Origin: Prevotella sp. CAG:755
Lineage (GTDB): Bacteria; Bacteroidota; Bacteroidia; Bacteroidales; Bacteroidaceae
Assembly: GCA_000431275.1 (NCBI GenBank)
Contig: HF989165.1
Location: 1 to 21,594, forward strand
Reading direction: 5' to 3'
Length of the DNA stretch: 21,594 bases
The translations under genes and the position numbers were made by a program. How positions within the stretch are numbered: position 1 is the first letter of the stretch; every line of letters begins with the position of its first letter. Below the pieces are notes generated by a model. It worked only from the letters and a program-made list of their open reading frames with translations, did not search any database and was not told the DNA's origin. Below, piece after piece: positions 12,367-21,566 of this stretch.

Positions 12367-12374
12367 CAAATTTA
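12367..12374 (-). promoter_or_regulatory. -7 promoter box for the AraC gene
   Basis: On the minus strand this reads TAAATTTG, a full match to the Bacteroidetes -7 consensus TAnnTTTG. It lies about 57 bases before the AraC start, leaving a leader of roughly 50 bases. No clear TTTG -33 element is seen at the expected distance. Confidence 0.5.
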
Positions 12375-12488
12375 GTCTTTTCGCGCGCTTCACGCAGCGG
12401 CATCGCCCCCTTTGCTGTAAAATGGGTTCAAGATTCTGTGATGTGTGTTATCCTGCCGGCAGCAAGTGATCCGCATCGCCGGCGGTTC

Positions 12489-12531
12489 CGTTGATTTTGG
12501 TGCATCCCTCCGCAATCTGTGTATGGGCGGA
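12489..12531 (+). promoter_or_regulatory. 43-bp repeated element, copy 1 (putative AraC operator)
   Basis: This stretch begins CGTTGATTTTGGTGCATCC and ends AATCTGTGTATGGGCGGA. It is identical to 18587-18629 except for two C/T differences. It ends 16 bases before a -7-like box (TGCCTTTG), and the second copy has the same geometry (15 bases). Its location in the divergent gap between the AraC gene and the flavodoxin operon makes it a strong operator candidate; binding itself is inferred. Confidence 0.65.
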
Positions 12532-12547
12532 ATGAGTAAGCACGCCC

Positions 12548-12555
12548 TGCCTTTG
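12548..12555 (+). promoter_or_regulatory. -7-like box for the flavodoxin operon
   Basis: TGCCTTTG matches the TAnnTTTG consensus with one mismatch. Its spacing from the 43-bp element is almost the same as at the second copy, where the box is perfect. No good -33 element is visible, as expected if an activator bound upstream replaces it. The leader to the flavodoxin start is about 120 bases and contains the palindrome CCCCCCGGGGG at 12584-12594. Confidence 0.45.
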
Positions 12556-12682
12556 CCACATTCAAAAAAAAAGGGACAATCAGCCCCCCGGGGGATGACG
12601 GCAGGCAAACAGTCGGAATCAGACAACGACGCGCATACGCCCCGGACCGGCCCGGAGAGGAGGGGGGAACGGTTTTGTGATT

Positions 12683-13321
12683 ATGGAAAAGACAGACAGG
12701 GAAAAACGGCTGAAAGTGTTGCTCGTAAACGGGAGTGCGCTGCGCAGTGGGAACACGTTCACCGCACTTTCGGAAGTGATGAGGACACTGAGAGAAGAAA
12801 GTGTTGATGCCGTGATAATGCACATCGGCAACCGTCCAGTACAAGGTTGTGTCGGCTGTTATAAGTGTAAGGAAAAAGGCATTTGCGTTTTCCGCGACGA
12901 AACATACCTGACTTTGCGTGACAGTCTGGCTGAAGCGGATGGCATCATCATCGGTTCGCCTGTTTATTTTGGCGGGCCTTCCGGAAGCCTGTGCGCCCTG
13001 CTCGACCGCTTGTTCTATTCCTGCGGGCAGCTTGCACGATATAAGCCTGCGGCCTCCGTCGTGGTCTGCCGGCGTGGAGGGGCCACCGCCACGTTTGACC
13101 GGTTGAACAAATACTTCACCATTCTCAACATGCCCGTCGTTCCGTCGCAATACTGGAACAGTGTGCACGGGCGTAATCCGGGCGAGGCCTCGCAGGATGC
13201 GGAAGGGCTTCAAACCATGCGCACACTGGCTCACAACATGGCGTGGATGCTGAGAAACCTGCGCAGCAGCGAAGCCCCAGCTTCGGCGGAAGAACCGATA
13301 CACACAAACTTTATCAGATAA
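12683..13321 (+). CDS. Flavodoxin-family NAD(P)H oxidoreductase with an Isf-like cysteine motif
   Basis: This protein of about 212 residues has an FMN-binding flavodoxin fold. The phosphate loop is LLVNGSALRSGNTFTAL near the N-terminus. IIIGSPVYFGGPSG is the second flavin loop, followed by CALLDRLFY. Between them is CVGCYKCKEKGIC, a C-x2-C-x2-C-x5-C spacing that matches the compact 4Fe-4S motif of archaeal/anaerobe iron-sulfur flavoproteins (Isf). It may therefore pass electrons between FMN and an iron-sulfur cluster, for example to reduce oxygen species or quinones. ATG 12683 is used; a GTG two codons earlier (12677) is nearer to the purine-rich AGGAGG at about 12658-12663 and is possible. 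The reading frame is intact. It is the first gene after the putative operator, and the esterase gene follows after 7 bases. Confidence 0.82.
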   Translation: MEKTDREKRLKVLLVNGSALRSGNTFTALSEVMRTLREESVDAVIMHIGNRPVQGCVGCYKCKEKGICVFRDETYLTLRDSLAEADGIIIGSPVYFGGPSGSLCALLDRLFYSCGQLARYKPAASVVVCRRGGATATFDRLNKYFTILNMPVVPSQYWNSVHGRNPGEASQDAEGLQTMRTLAHNMAWMLRNLRSSEAPASAEEPIHTNFIR

Positions 13322-13328
13322 TCAGCCT

Positions 13329-14234
13329 ATGAACATGAAACGCATCGTCCAGACACTCTGCCTGTTGTTTGTCGCCAACTGCGTGATGGCTTGCAGCAAT
13401 ACGGAAAATCGCACACCTCTCGGGCCGATTGGGGAAGCGCCTGCCGAGGAAGACCCGGATGCGGAGCACATCTACCTGTGGGCGGAAGGTAACATGCCGA
13501 CAATAACCGACTACACCGTCAACAACGGCAATTATCAGGACGACCCCGATTTCCGCCGCAATATGATATGGTATCCCGTGCCCGATGGTACAGTGGTGAA
13601 GGGAGCCGTGATGGTATGTCCTGGTGGAGCGTTTTTGTTCCGTAGTGGCAACGAAGGCGCACCCGTCGCCGAGCGGCTGGCAGAGCTGGGCTGGCAGAGT
13701 TTCGTGGTGAACTACCGCGTGCGTCCTTACACGATGGAGGAAGGCAGCCTCGACCTGGCACGTGCCATTCGCTACGTCCGCAACCATGCGGAGCAGTATG
13801 GCATTGACTCTGCAAACATTGCATCGGTCGGCTTCTCGGCCGGAGGCATCCTCTGTGGCGATGAAGCCTTGCACTTCGATGAACAGGTGAACGGCACAGT
13901 GCTGGACAGCGGCTATGTGCCCGACTCGCTCGACCAAGTCTCAGCCAACGTATGTGCCATCGGCATGATTTACTCTTTCTACGGGCGGTTGAGCGTATCG
14001 AACAACAGCGTGGACGACCTGCGTGCAGGTGATATCCCGCCTACATTCTACACCTACGGTACGGAAGATCCTTTCTACCGTCAGTTCATCGCCAATGCCA
14101 ATGCAGCCCGTCAAGCCGGAGTGCAGGTGGAAGAGCACGTGCTGGAAGGCTGGTCGCACGGATTTGGCGTGCGCGGGGAATGGACTATGTGGTTCGACAA
14201 TTTTCTGACTCAGATAATATCGCAACAAATATGA
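13329..14234 (+). CDS. Lipoprotein alpha/beta hydrolase (esterase/lipase family)
   Basis: This 301-residue protein opens with a lipoprotein signal peptide; the hydrophobic stretch LCLLFVANCVMA is followed by Cys22, consistent with a lipobox. The catalytic domain is an alpha/beta hydrolase of the esterase/acetyl-hydrolase type. The oxyanion region is MVCPGGAF, the nucleophile Ser170 lies in GFSAGG, the acid is the Asp in TYGTEDPFY, and the base is the His in WSHGFG. It is expected to cleave small esters in the periplasm or at the outer membrane; the substrate is unknown. A second ATG two codons later (13335) is equally possible as the start. The gene sits 7 bases after the flavodoxin gene and its TGA overlaps the ATG of the next gene, so it is in the middle of a tight operon. 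No lesion is seen in it. Confidence 0.85.
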   Translation: MNMKRIVQTLCLLFVANCVMACSNTENRTPLGPIGEAPAEEDPDAEHIYLWAEGNMPTITDYTVNNGNYQDDPDFRRNMIWYPVPDGTVVKGAVMVCPGGAFLFRSGNEGAPVAERLAELGWQSFVVNYRVRPYTMEEGSLDLARAIRYVRNHAEQYGIDSANIASVGFSAGGILCGDEALHFDEQVNGTVLDSGYVPDSLDQVSANVCAIGMIYSFYGRLSVSNNSVDDLRAGDIPPTFYTYGTEDPFYRQFIANANAARQAGVQVEEHVLEGWSHGFGVRGEWTMWFDNFLTQIISQQI

Positions 14235-15173
14235 ACAGAGGCAATGTTAAAGACAAAAGCATTACCCGCCGTGACGCATTGAAACAGATGGGATTGTTTA
14301 TAGCGGGAGCTGTCGCTTTGGGTGTCCCCGCTGTATTGACCTCATGCGAAGAGAAAAAAAGAAGGCATCATCCTTTACTTCACCGCCACGGGCAACAGCC
14401 TGTATATCGCCCGTCTGTTGGCGGATGAAAATACAGAACTGCTCAGCATCCCGCAGTTGGTGAAGCAAGAACGGCGCGACTTTGAGGCGGATGAAATAGG
14501 CATCGTTTATCCCATCTACGGACACATGCCGCCCAATATGGTGCGGGGCTTCATTAAACAGGTTAGAATCAAAGCAGACTACAAGTTTGCCGTCCTCACC
14601 TACGGGATGCTCGATTTCAATGCTGCCGAGTTGTGGGACGGAATATCGCAGAAAGCCGGTACAAAGTTCGACTACATCAATACTCTCGTGATGGTGGACA
14701 ACTGGCTTCCCAATTTCGATATGAACGAACAGATAAAGATGGACAAGCATATCCCCGGACAGATAGAGAAAATAAAGGCGGACTTGCGTGAACAAAAGCG
14801 TTGGGTGAAGCCAGCTACCGATGATGACCGCCGTAATCACGATGGCTTTATGTTTTTCTCCCGTCTCGACCCTGAAGTAGGATTTCTGAAACGCAGCGAG
14901 AAGTATTTCCAGGTAACGGACGCATGTATCGGTTGTGCAGTCTGTACCGAAGTCTGTCCGAGAGGCAACTACGAACTGACATCGGCAGGAGTAAAAATCG
15001 AAGGCGACTGCGACTTCTGTTTTGCCTGCATCCAGAACTGTCCGCAAAAAGCGATACATTTCCAATCTTTGCCCAATGACCCGCTACTGGCGCGAGGCGA
15101 GGTGAACCCCGACGCCCGCTACCGTAACGAACATGTATCATTGTGGAGTATCAAGGAAAGCAACCGGCAATAA
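14231..15173 (+). pseudogene. EFR1-type flavodoxin-ferredoxin with Tat lipoprotein signal, frameshifted
   Basis: Translation begins at ATG 14231 (overlapping the esterase stop). It gives a twin-arginine signal (ITRRDALKQMGLFIAG, then a hydrophobic region) ending in a lipobox-like LTSCEEK. In the A7 run at 14354-14360 the frame is lost and the protein would stop at 14428. With one A fewer it continues as EGIILYFTATGNSLYIARLL, a flavodoxin FMN loop, through a full flavodoxin domain to two ferredoxin motifs, CIGCAVCTEVCP and CDFCFACIQNCP (each C-x2-C-x2-C-x3-C-P), ending TAA at 15171-15173. Corrected, it is about 313 residues, matching the EFR1 family. Most such proteins are cytoplasmic; a Tat lipoprotein form would fold with its cofactors and then be exported. 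The lesion could be real, a sequencing error, or a slippage site. Confidence 0.85.
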
Positions 15174-15377
15174 ACCACTCAGACCACTGACGCATATGCA
15201 CGGAGATTGAAAGAGGCTCATCTTCTCCGCCGCCTCTGGCATGCTGCTGCGTAGATATGCACCATGCATGCGCAGGAAAGAGCAGCCCCTGCTGGTGTGC
15301 CCCATGGTCGGGGTTGAAGGGTTGCGTGGAGGACAAACGAAGTGTTCGAGGGGCTAAACGTGAAAAAAGTATGTAAC

Positions 15378-16361
15378 ATGAAAAAGGAGATCATCCGTTT
15401 CTTCAAGATGTGGACACTGCCGCTCGGCATGTTTGCCGGAGTGGGCGTCTACCTGATGTTCCATTACATCCCTTTGCTAAGCCCGCTCAAAGTGCTGGCA
15501 AAGGGGGCAGAGGATTTCATCCTGCCGCTCATGGTGTTCATCCAGCTGTTCACCACCTTCTGCAAGGTCAATCCGCGGGAGATGAGGATCCGCAGGTGGC
15601 ATCTCATCATGGTAGCGGTGCAATTGGGATGCTCTTTGGCGATAGCCTTGCCCGTCCACTTCCTTCCCGAATCCGGGTATAGTGTCGCCGCACAAGGAGC
15701 GCTGGTCTGCCTGATAGTCCCCACTGGCACGGCTGCTGCTGTCATTGCCGGCCGGCTTGGCGGCAACGAGACCACATTGACGACCTACACGATGATCAGC
15801 AACCTTGTGGCGGCCGTGGCGATTCCGGCCGTGTTCCCCTTGGTCGAGATGCAGTCGGCAGGCACGTTCGCCCATCAGTTCCTGCTCATCCTGCGGCGCG
15901 TGTTCCCGCTGCTCATCACACCGTTCCTGGCCGCGTGGGCGCTCTGGGAGTTCATACCGAGGGCGCACGCCGCGGTCGTGCGGCTGTGTGGGAGCCTCGC
16001 TTTCTACCTGTGGGGCGTTTCGTTGGTGATAGCCATCGGTCTCACGCTCCGTTCGGTGGTGAACAGCCATTTCGACCCGCACGTAATGTGGATGCTAGTA
16101 GCCCTTTCCGCCCTGGCGACGTACACCTGGCAGTTCGGCATCGGGAAGCTCGTCGGCAAGCACAACGGCGACTACATCAGTTGCGGGCAAGGCTTCGGAC
16201 AGAAAAACACGATCCTGGCCATCTGGGTGTCCTACACCTACCTCACCCCGGTCATATCCGTAGCGCCGAGCTGCTACATCGTTTGGCAGAACATCGTGAA
16301 CTCGTGGCAGCTGTGGGTGAAGGGAAAGCGCGACGCAGCACGAGAAAAACGTAATAAATAA
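15378..16361 (+). CDS. SBF/bile-acid:sodium-symporter-like membrane transporter
   Basis: This 327-residue integral membrane protein has about nine to ten hydrophobic segments. The layout and local motifs (LIVPTGTAAAVIAGRLGG, LTTYTMISNLVAAVAIPAVF, GFGQKNTILAIWVSY) fit the BART superfamily of bile acid:sodium symporter and related permeases. The substrate is probably an organic anion, but cannot be assigned. I start it at ATG 15378 (MKKEIIRFFKMWTLPLG); the open frame reaches 15342 only through a non-family extension. The frame is intact, unlike most of its neighbours. The 204-base gap before it (15174-15377) holds no gene; it has a few small inverted repeats (for example AGCAG/CTGCT and CCCC/GGGG) and two copies of ATATGCAC. 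The aldo/keto reductase gene follows after 22 bases. Confidence 0.8.
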   Translation: MKKEIIRFFKMWTLPLGMFAGVGVYLMFHYIPLLSPLKVLAKGAEDFILPLMVFIQLFTTFCKVNPREMRIRRWHLIMVAVQLGCSLAIALPVHFLPESGYSVAAQGALVCLIVPTGTAAAVIAGRLGGNETTLTTYTMISNLVAAVAIPAVFPLVEMQSAGTFAHQFLLILRRVFPLLITPFLAAWALWEFIPRAHAAVVRLCGSLAFYLWGVSLVIAIGLTLRSVVNSHFDPHVMWMLVALSALATYTWQFGIGKLVGKHNGDYISCGQGFGQKNTILAIWVSYTYLTPVISVAPSCYIVWQNIVNSWQLWVKGKRDAAREKRNK

Positions 16362-16368
16362 AAACTGA

Positions 16369-17390
<1,022 letters not shown>

Positions 17391-17394
<4 letters not shown>

Positions 17395-18511
17395 AACAGA
17401 TCAAGATCATTTTCCTCGCAGTTTTGGCAGCGTTGAGCCCCGCCTGCGGATAGTCTGCGTCCCACCATGCACAGGCTGGCGACAGCCTCCTTACCATTCG
17501 CGAACAAGGCAGCTTCCTCATTGGCGACACAGTCAAGACGCAGCCCGGCACTTACGACACCCGCCACCCCCTGAGAGCGGACGGCCAGACGCTGCATGGC
17601 GACCACGCCTACGTTTCCTACCAGATCCCCGCCGACGCCCGCAGGATCCCCCTTGTTTTCCTGCACGGAGCGGGACAATCCGCCAAGACGTGGGAGAGCA
17701 CCCCCGACGGGCGGGAAGGGTTCGCCACCTTGTTCCTCCGCCGCGGTTTCAGCACATACCTGATCGACCAGCCACGCCGCGGACGCGCCGGGCGCGGCAC
17801 AGCCGACGAGACCGTCAAAGCCACGCCCGACGATCAGTTCTGGTTCGAGAATTTCCGCATGGGCGTGTGGCCCCATTACTACCAAGGCAGCCAGTTCCCC
17901 CGATCGGCAGAGGCATTGGAACAGTTCTTCCGCCAAATGACGCCCAATACGGGCGCGTACGACGAAGGGCTGATAGCCACGGACGTGGCCGCGCTGATGG
18001 ACAAAACGGGCGGCGGCATCCTTGTCACCCACTCCCAAGGCGGAGGGCCGGGCTGGCATGCAGCCATCAAAAGCGCTAACGTACGCGCCATAGTGTCCTA
18101 CGAGCCGGGCAGCGGATTCGTATTCCCCGAAGGTGAGACACCCCAGGCGATGCAGACCATCAGCCCGTTCGGGGCGCTGACCGCCCACACCATACCGCCC
18201 GCCGATTTCGAAAAGCTGACCCGCATCCCCATCGTCATCTGCTACGGCGGCTATATCCCCGACAAGCCAAGCGACAATTGGGGGCAATGGACAGCTGGAG
18301 GGGCCGGCTCGAAATGGCGCGCCCTTTTGCCCCATGCATCGACCGCCACGGCGGCGACGCCACAGTCGTACACCTGCCCGAGCTGGGCATCAGGGGCAAC
18401 TCCCACTCCCTCTTTGCAGAGAAGAACAATGTGCAGCTTGCCGACCTGCTGTCCGCATGGCTTGCCGAAAGGGGGCTTGACCGCCCCCGCTCCGCCACGC
18501 TGGCGCATTAG
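17391..18511 (+). pseudogene. Secreted alpha/beta hydrolase with an early TAG and a 3' frameshift
   Basis: From ATG 17391 (overlapping the aldo/keto reductase stop) a signal peptide MKQIKIIFLAVLAALSPACG runs into TAG at 17451-17453 (codon 21). The same frame then continues openly for about 280 codons: SLLTIREQGSFLIGD, IPLVFLHGAGQSAKTWEST, FSTYLIDQPRRGRAGRG, and nucleophile Ser in ILVTHSQGGGPGW. Near the G5 run 18280-18284 the frame is lost; one more G would restore DSWRGRLEMAR, DRHGGDATVVHLPELGIRGNSH (catalytic His region) and LADLLSAWLAERGLD, ending at TAG 18509-18511. The corrected length of about 373 residues suits this Bacteroides alpha/beta hydrolase family. TAG for CAG (Gln) at codon 21 fits the post-signal linker. 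With two lesions, normal product is not expected. It is the last gene before the second 43-bp element. Confidence 0.85.
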
Positions 18512-18540
18512 TGCAGGCATCTCTGAAAAATGCACCTACA

Positions 18541-18553
18541 CCCCCCCGGGGGG
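18541..18553. repeat. C/G block palindrome C7G6
   Basis: Seven C residues are followed directly by six G residues. A similar block (C6G5, 12584-12594) lies near the other 43-bp element, though downstream rather than upstream of it. With no loop bases it is a weak hairpin; the T-rich stretch after it (ending in five T at 18563-18567) could make it part of the end of the hydrolase transcript. Confidence 0.4.
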
Positions 18554-18586
18554 CTTCTTCTGTTTTTATCCGCTGCGCAAGCCATT

Positions 18587-18629
18587 CGTTGATTTTGGTG
18601 CATCCTTCCGTAATCTGTGTATGGGCGGA
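18587..18629 (+). promoter_or_regulatory. 43-bp repeated element, copy 2 (putative AraC operator)
   Basis: This is the second copy of the element at 12489-12531, with 41 of 43 bases identical in the same orientation. It lies 15 bases before a perfect -7 box and about 58 bases before the start of the CMD-cupin gene. The preserved spacing to the promoter in both places argues for a protein-binding site rather than a chance repeat. Confidence 0.65.
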
Positions 18630-18644
18630 TAGGGGCGAGCGCCG

Positions 18645-18652
18645 TATTTTTG
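18645..18652 (+). promoter_or_regulatory. -7 promoter box for the CMD-cupin operon
   Basis: TATTTTTG is a full match to the Bacteroidetes TAnnTTTG consensus. It lies 36 bases before the ATG at 18688. No TTTG -33 element is present at the usual distance; the 43-bp element occupies that side instead, which suggests activator dependence. Confidence 0.6.
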
Positions 18653-18687
18653 CAAGCAAGGAAATAACAAAAAAAGCGCACAGACTT

Positions 18688-19620
18688 ATGAGACTGACTA
18701 TCCCCTCCGCAGCCATCATGTTATCCGCCCTGTGCGCCCCCTGCGGGCCGCGCTGGCCGACACGCTGAGCCTCCGCCAGCAGCGCATCGTAGCCATCGCC
18801 GCCTCCGCCGCCACAGGCGCCCTGGAGCACCTCAGGACCGCCCTTGCCCGCGGGCTGGACGGCGGGATGACTGTGAACGAGGCCAAGGAAGTGATGGTGC
18901 ACGCCTATGCCTACTGCGGCTTTCCCGCAGCTTGCGTGGTTTGCAGCCCCCCTCATGCAGGTGCTCGACGAGCGCAAAGCGCGGGGCATCGCCGACACTG
19001 TGGGGCGCGACGCGTCGCCCCGTCTGCGACAGCCGCGACAAGCACACCCGCGCGCGGAGCTGCTCGAAAAGCTGAGCGGCGCCCCCGCCGATGCGCCCAA
19101 GACGGGCTATGCCGCCTTTGCCCCCCCATCGTTGATCGGTACTTGAACGAACACCTGTTCTGCGACATCTTCGAGCGCGACCTGCTGACGTGGCAGGAGC
19201 GCGAGCTGGCCGCAGTTGCCATCCTCACCGCCCTGGGCGAAGGCGCCCCTGCCGATGCTGCGGTCGCACTCCGCCATCTGCCTGCGCCAGGGGCTCACGG
19301 AAGGCCAGCTCCGCCAGATGACGAAAATCGTAAACGGGCTGAAAAAAGACACCGCCCCCCCTTTGCACGCGGCATGCTGATGCCCGACAATCCGAACTTC
19401 ACGCGGGGGGCGAGGCGTGGTTGCAAGGCTATGCCGGCGCGCAGGATGGTTTCGACTGCACGGGGTGGCAGGCGTGACTTTCGCTCCCGGGTGCCGTAAC
19501 AGTTGGCACAGCCATAAGGGAGGGCAGCTCCTGCTGTGCACCTCCGGCCGGGGCTACTACCAGGAGAAAGGCAAGCCGATACGATTGTTGCTCCCGGGAG
19601 ATGTGGTGAAGATTCTATAA
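18688..19620 (+). pseudogene. Carboxymuconolactone decarboxylase-cupin fusion, multiply frameshifted
   Basis: Pieces of one protein can be followed through all three frames. They are a signal-like start MRLTIPSAAIMLSALC; ADTLSLRQQRIVAIAASAATG and GMTVNEAKEVMVHAYAYCGFP (AhpD/CMD core); LMQVLDERKARGIADTVGRDASP; ELLEKLSG and KTGYAAFAP; DRYLNEHLFCDIFERDLLTW; LRQGLTEGQLRQMTKIVNGL; and a cupin VTFAPGCRNSWHSHKGGQLL with GYYQEKGKP and PGDVVKI. The breaks fall at or near 18737-18741 (C5), 18924-18952, 19018-19021, about 19048-19055, 19131-19137 (C7), about 19242-19245, and in 19370-19475. The cupin also ends early: TAA at 19618-19620 follows VVKIL, about 50 residues before the family's usual end. This is a dead gene. 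CMD-cupin proteins of Bacteroides are secreted and probably act on small reactive or peroxidic compounds, but their substrate is unknown. The upstream operator and promoter remain. Confidence 0.85.
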
Positions 19621-19708
19621 TTATGTGGCTTCCGTCCCGTTCCGGAATACCTGTACAACGCCTTGTCCTTCCTCTTTCCGAAAAGCAATGAATGAACAAC
19701 ATAATATC

Positions 19709-19715
19709 AAGGAGA
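19709..19715 (+). promoter_or_regulatory. Shine-Dalgarno that fixes the alcohol dehydrogenase start
   Basis: AAGGAGA lies 8 bases before ATG 19724. This identifies 19724, and not the in-frame-to-the-body ATG at 19692, as the original start, and so shows that the dehydrogenase gene carries a frameshift. Confidence 0.6.
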
Positions 19716-19723
19716 CAACAGAT

Positions 19724-20879
19724 ATGGACAACTTCACTTATCAATACCCCGTCCGCCCACATTTTGGCAAGGGGTGCGCCGCAGCGCGCAATCAAGGAAG
19801 AGATGGGCCGCGCGGGGCGGAACGTGCTGCTGGCCTACGGCGGCGGCTCGCTGAAACGCACCGGGCTCTACGACAGGCTGCGGGGCTGGCTGCACGAGTG
19901 CGGCAAGCACGTAGTGGACTTCGGCGGCATCCGGCCCAACCCCACCTACGCCAAGGTGCAGGAGGGGGCGCGGCTGGTGCGCGAACAGGGCATCGACTTC
20001 ATCCTTGCCGTGGGCGGCGGGTCGGTCATCGACTGCTGCAAGATCGTGTCTGCGCAGGCCCGCACAGACGAAGACATCTGGGACATGATGTACGAAGCGC
20101 ATCGCCTGCCCACGGGGTTCGTGCCGACGGGGGCCGTGGTCACCGCCTCGGGCACGGGCGCCGGGCAGAACAACGGGGCCGTCATCACCCACACCGCAAA
20201 GAGGCTGAAGCAGCCCCTCGTCGGCGCTTACCACAGCTTCTCCATCCTGGACAGAGACCTGACCAAGACCCTGCCCATGAAGCAAGTAGCCAGCGGAGCC
20301 TTCGACACACTGAGCCACTGCATGGAGACCTATATGGGCCGTCCGCAGGGCGACAACCTCTCCGACGAAATCAACGAGGCGGTGATGCGGAGCGTCATCA
20401 AGAACCTCCGTGCCTTGATTGCCAACCCCGACGACGACTTTACCCGCGGCGAACTGATGTGGGACTCCGCCCTCGCCGAAAACGGCCTGCCCGAGCTGGG
20501 CAAGCAGACCGACTTCCAATGCCACATGCTGGAGCACGCCGTCGGCGCTTACACCGACTGCAACCACGGGCAGGGGCTGGCCGTCATCCACCCCGCCCTC
20601 TACCGCCACTTGCTGGCCGAGGGCAAGGAGAAGCTGGCGCGCATGGCCGAACGGGTGTGGGGTGTGAAGGGCGACACCGTGGAACAGACCGCCACCCTCG
20701 GCATCAACGCCATCGAAGCCTTCATCCGAGAGATCGGCATGCCCACCCGATGGAGCGAAATGGGCATCACGGACGAGGCTGTCCTTCGTGCCGCTGCCGA
20801 CACCTGCCTGCTGATGCCCGGCTGCTGCAAGCAGTTTACGAAGGACGAACTGTTCGAAGTGTTAAAAGAAAGTATGTAA
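19724..20879 (+). pseudogene. Iron-containing alcohol dehydrogenase (YqhD/BDH-like), one frameshift near the N-terminus
   Basis: The start ATG 19724 gives MDNFTYQYPVRPHFGKG, the usual family opening. The frame is then lost in the G4 run 19771-19774. With three G the reading continues APQRAIKEEMGRAGRNVLLAYGGGS and is open to TAA 20877-20879, giving about 384 residues, normal for YqhD/butanol dehydrogenases. Visible motifs are the cofactor loop LAVGGGSVID, FGGIRPNPTY, and metal ligands Asp and His in AFDTLSHCMETY plus His in MLEHAVGAYTDCNHGQGL. All four iron/zinc ligands are present. These enzymes reduce aldehydes with NADPH or NADH. An ATG at 19692 in the body frame could make a protein with an altered first 30 residues, so some activity may remain. 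It follows the CMD-cupin gene and precedes another hydrolase gene. Confidence 0.85.
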
Positions 20880-20903
20880 TAAAAAGCTAAAAGAAGATTG
20901 ACA

Positions 20904-21566
20904 ATGAACAACTTAATCAAGACGATGTTGTGCAGTGCCGCAGCTCTGGTGCTGGCCGGCACATCGGTGGCACAAACCCGGCGTGCTTTTACCGAACTGG
21001 ACTTCTCCACCATCCAAAGCCCAAACTCCAATCCCTTTGGCTTGGTCTATCGGGATGCCATCACGGCGAACGAGCAGGGCAAGGTGAACATCCACCGCAT
21101 CACCTACGAGCTCGACGGATTGAAGATAGCCGCTAACATCTGCACTCCCGCCGGATATGACGCATCGAAAAACTATCCGGCCCTCGTCGTGGCGCACCCC
21201 AACGGGGGATGCAAGGAGCAGGTGGCCGGACTATACAGCCAGCGTATGGCAGCACAGGGCTACATCTGCCTTGCCTTTGACGCCGCCTACCAGGGCGGAA
21301 GCGAGGGAGAGCCACGAAACGTGGACAAGCCCGCCAACCGCGTCGAGGACATCCACCGCGCCTGCGACATCCTTGCACAATATCCCGGCGTGGATGCCAG
21401 CCGCGTCGGCGTGCTCGGGATCTGTGGCGGCGGAGGCTACACTCTCAAAGCGGCCGGCAGGGCATTGCGTACGTGTGTGAAACCCATCTTGATTTGCAGC
21501 CCGTCTTTCCCCGTGATTCTGTCAGCCGGTCTGCCGTTTCCGCCAGCCGTCTCGCAAACGCAGTGA
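20904..21566 (+). pseudogene. Dienelactone-hydrolase-like alpha/beta hydrolase, 3' part lost
   Basis: From ATG 20904 the protein has a signal peptide (LIKTMLCSAAALVLAGTSVAQ) and an alpha/beta hydrolase domain: YPALVVAHPNGGCKEQVAG (oxyanion region), GYICLAFDAAYQGGSEG, and the nucleophile elbow GVLGICGGGGYTLKAA with Cys174 in the nucleophile position, as in dienelactone hydrolases. After about residue 186 (near 21465) the sequence no longer resembles the family and stops with TGA at 21564-21566, at 220 residues against roughly 330 expected. None of the other two frames resumes the family sequence before the window ends, so a larger rearrangement or insertion, rather than a simple indel, is likely. 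The TTG at 20898 is in frame, but ATG 20904 gives the better signal peptide. It lies 24 bases after the dehydrogenase and probably belongs to its operon. Confidence 0.7.

Noticed and set aside
14354..14361. Programmed -1 frameshift at the A7 run of the EFR1 gene
   Set aside because: The shift needed is +1 (or one A fewer), and the in-frame codons AAA-AAA-AGA do not form a standard -1 slippery heptamer. Transcriptional slippage on seven A is possible but not supported by any visible stimulator.
19625..20890. A 421-codon open frame overlapping the alcohol dehydrogenase
   Set aside because: It contains the true first 17 residues of the dehydrogenase, then reads Arg/Pro/His-rich out-of-frame sequence; it exists only because of the frameshift at 19771-19774.
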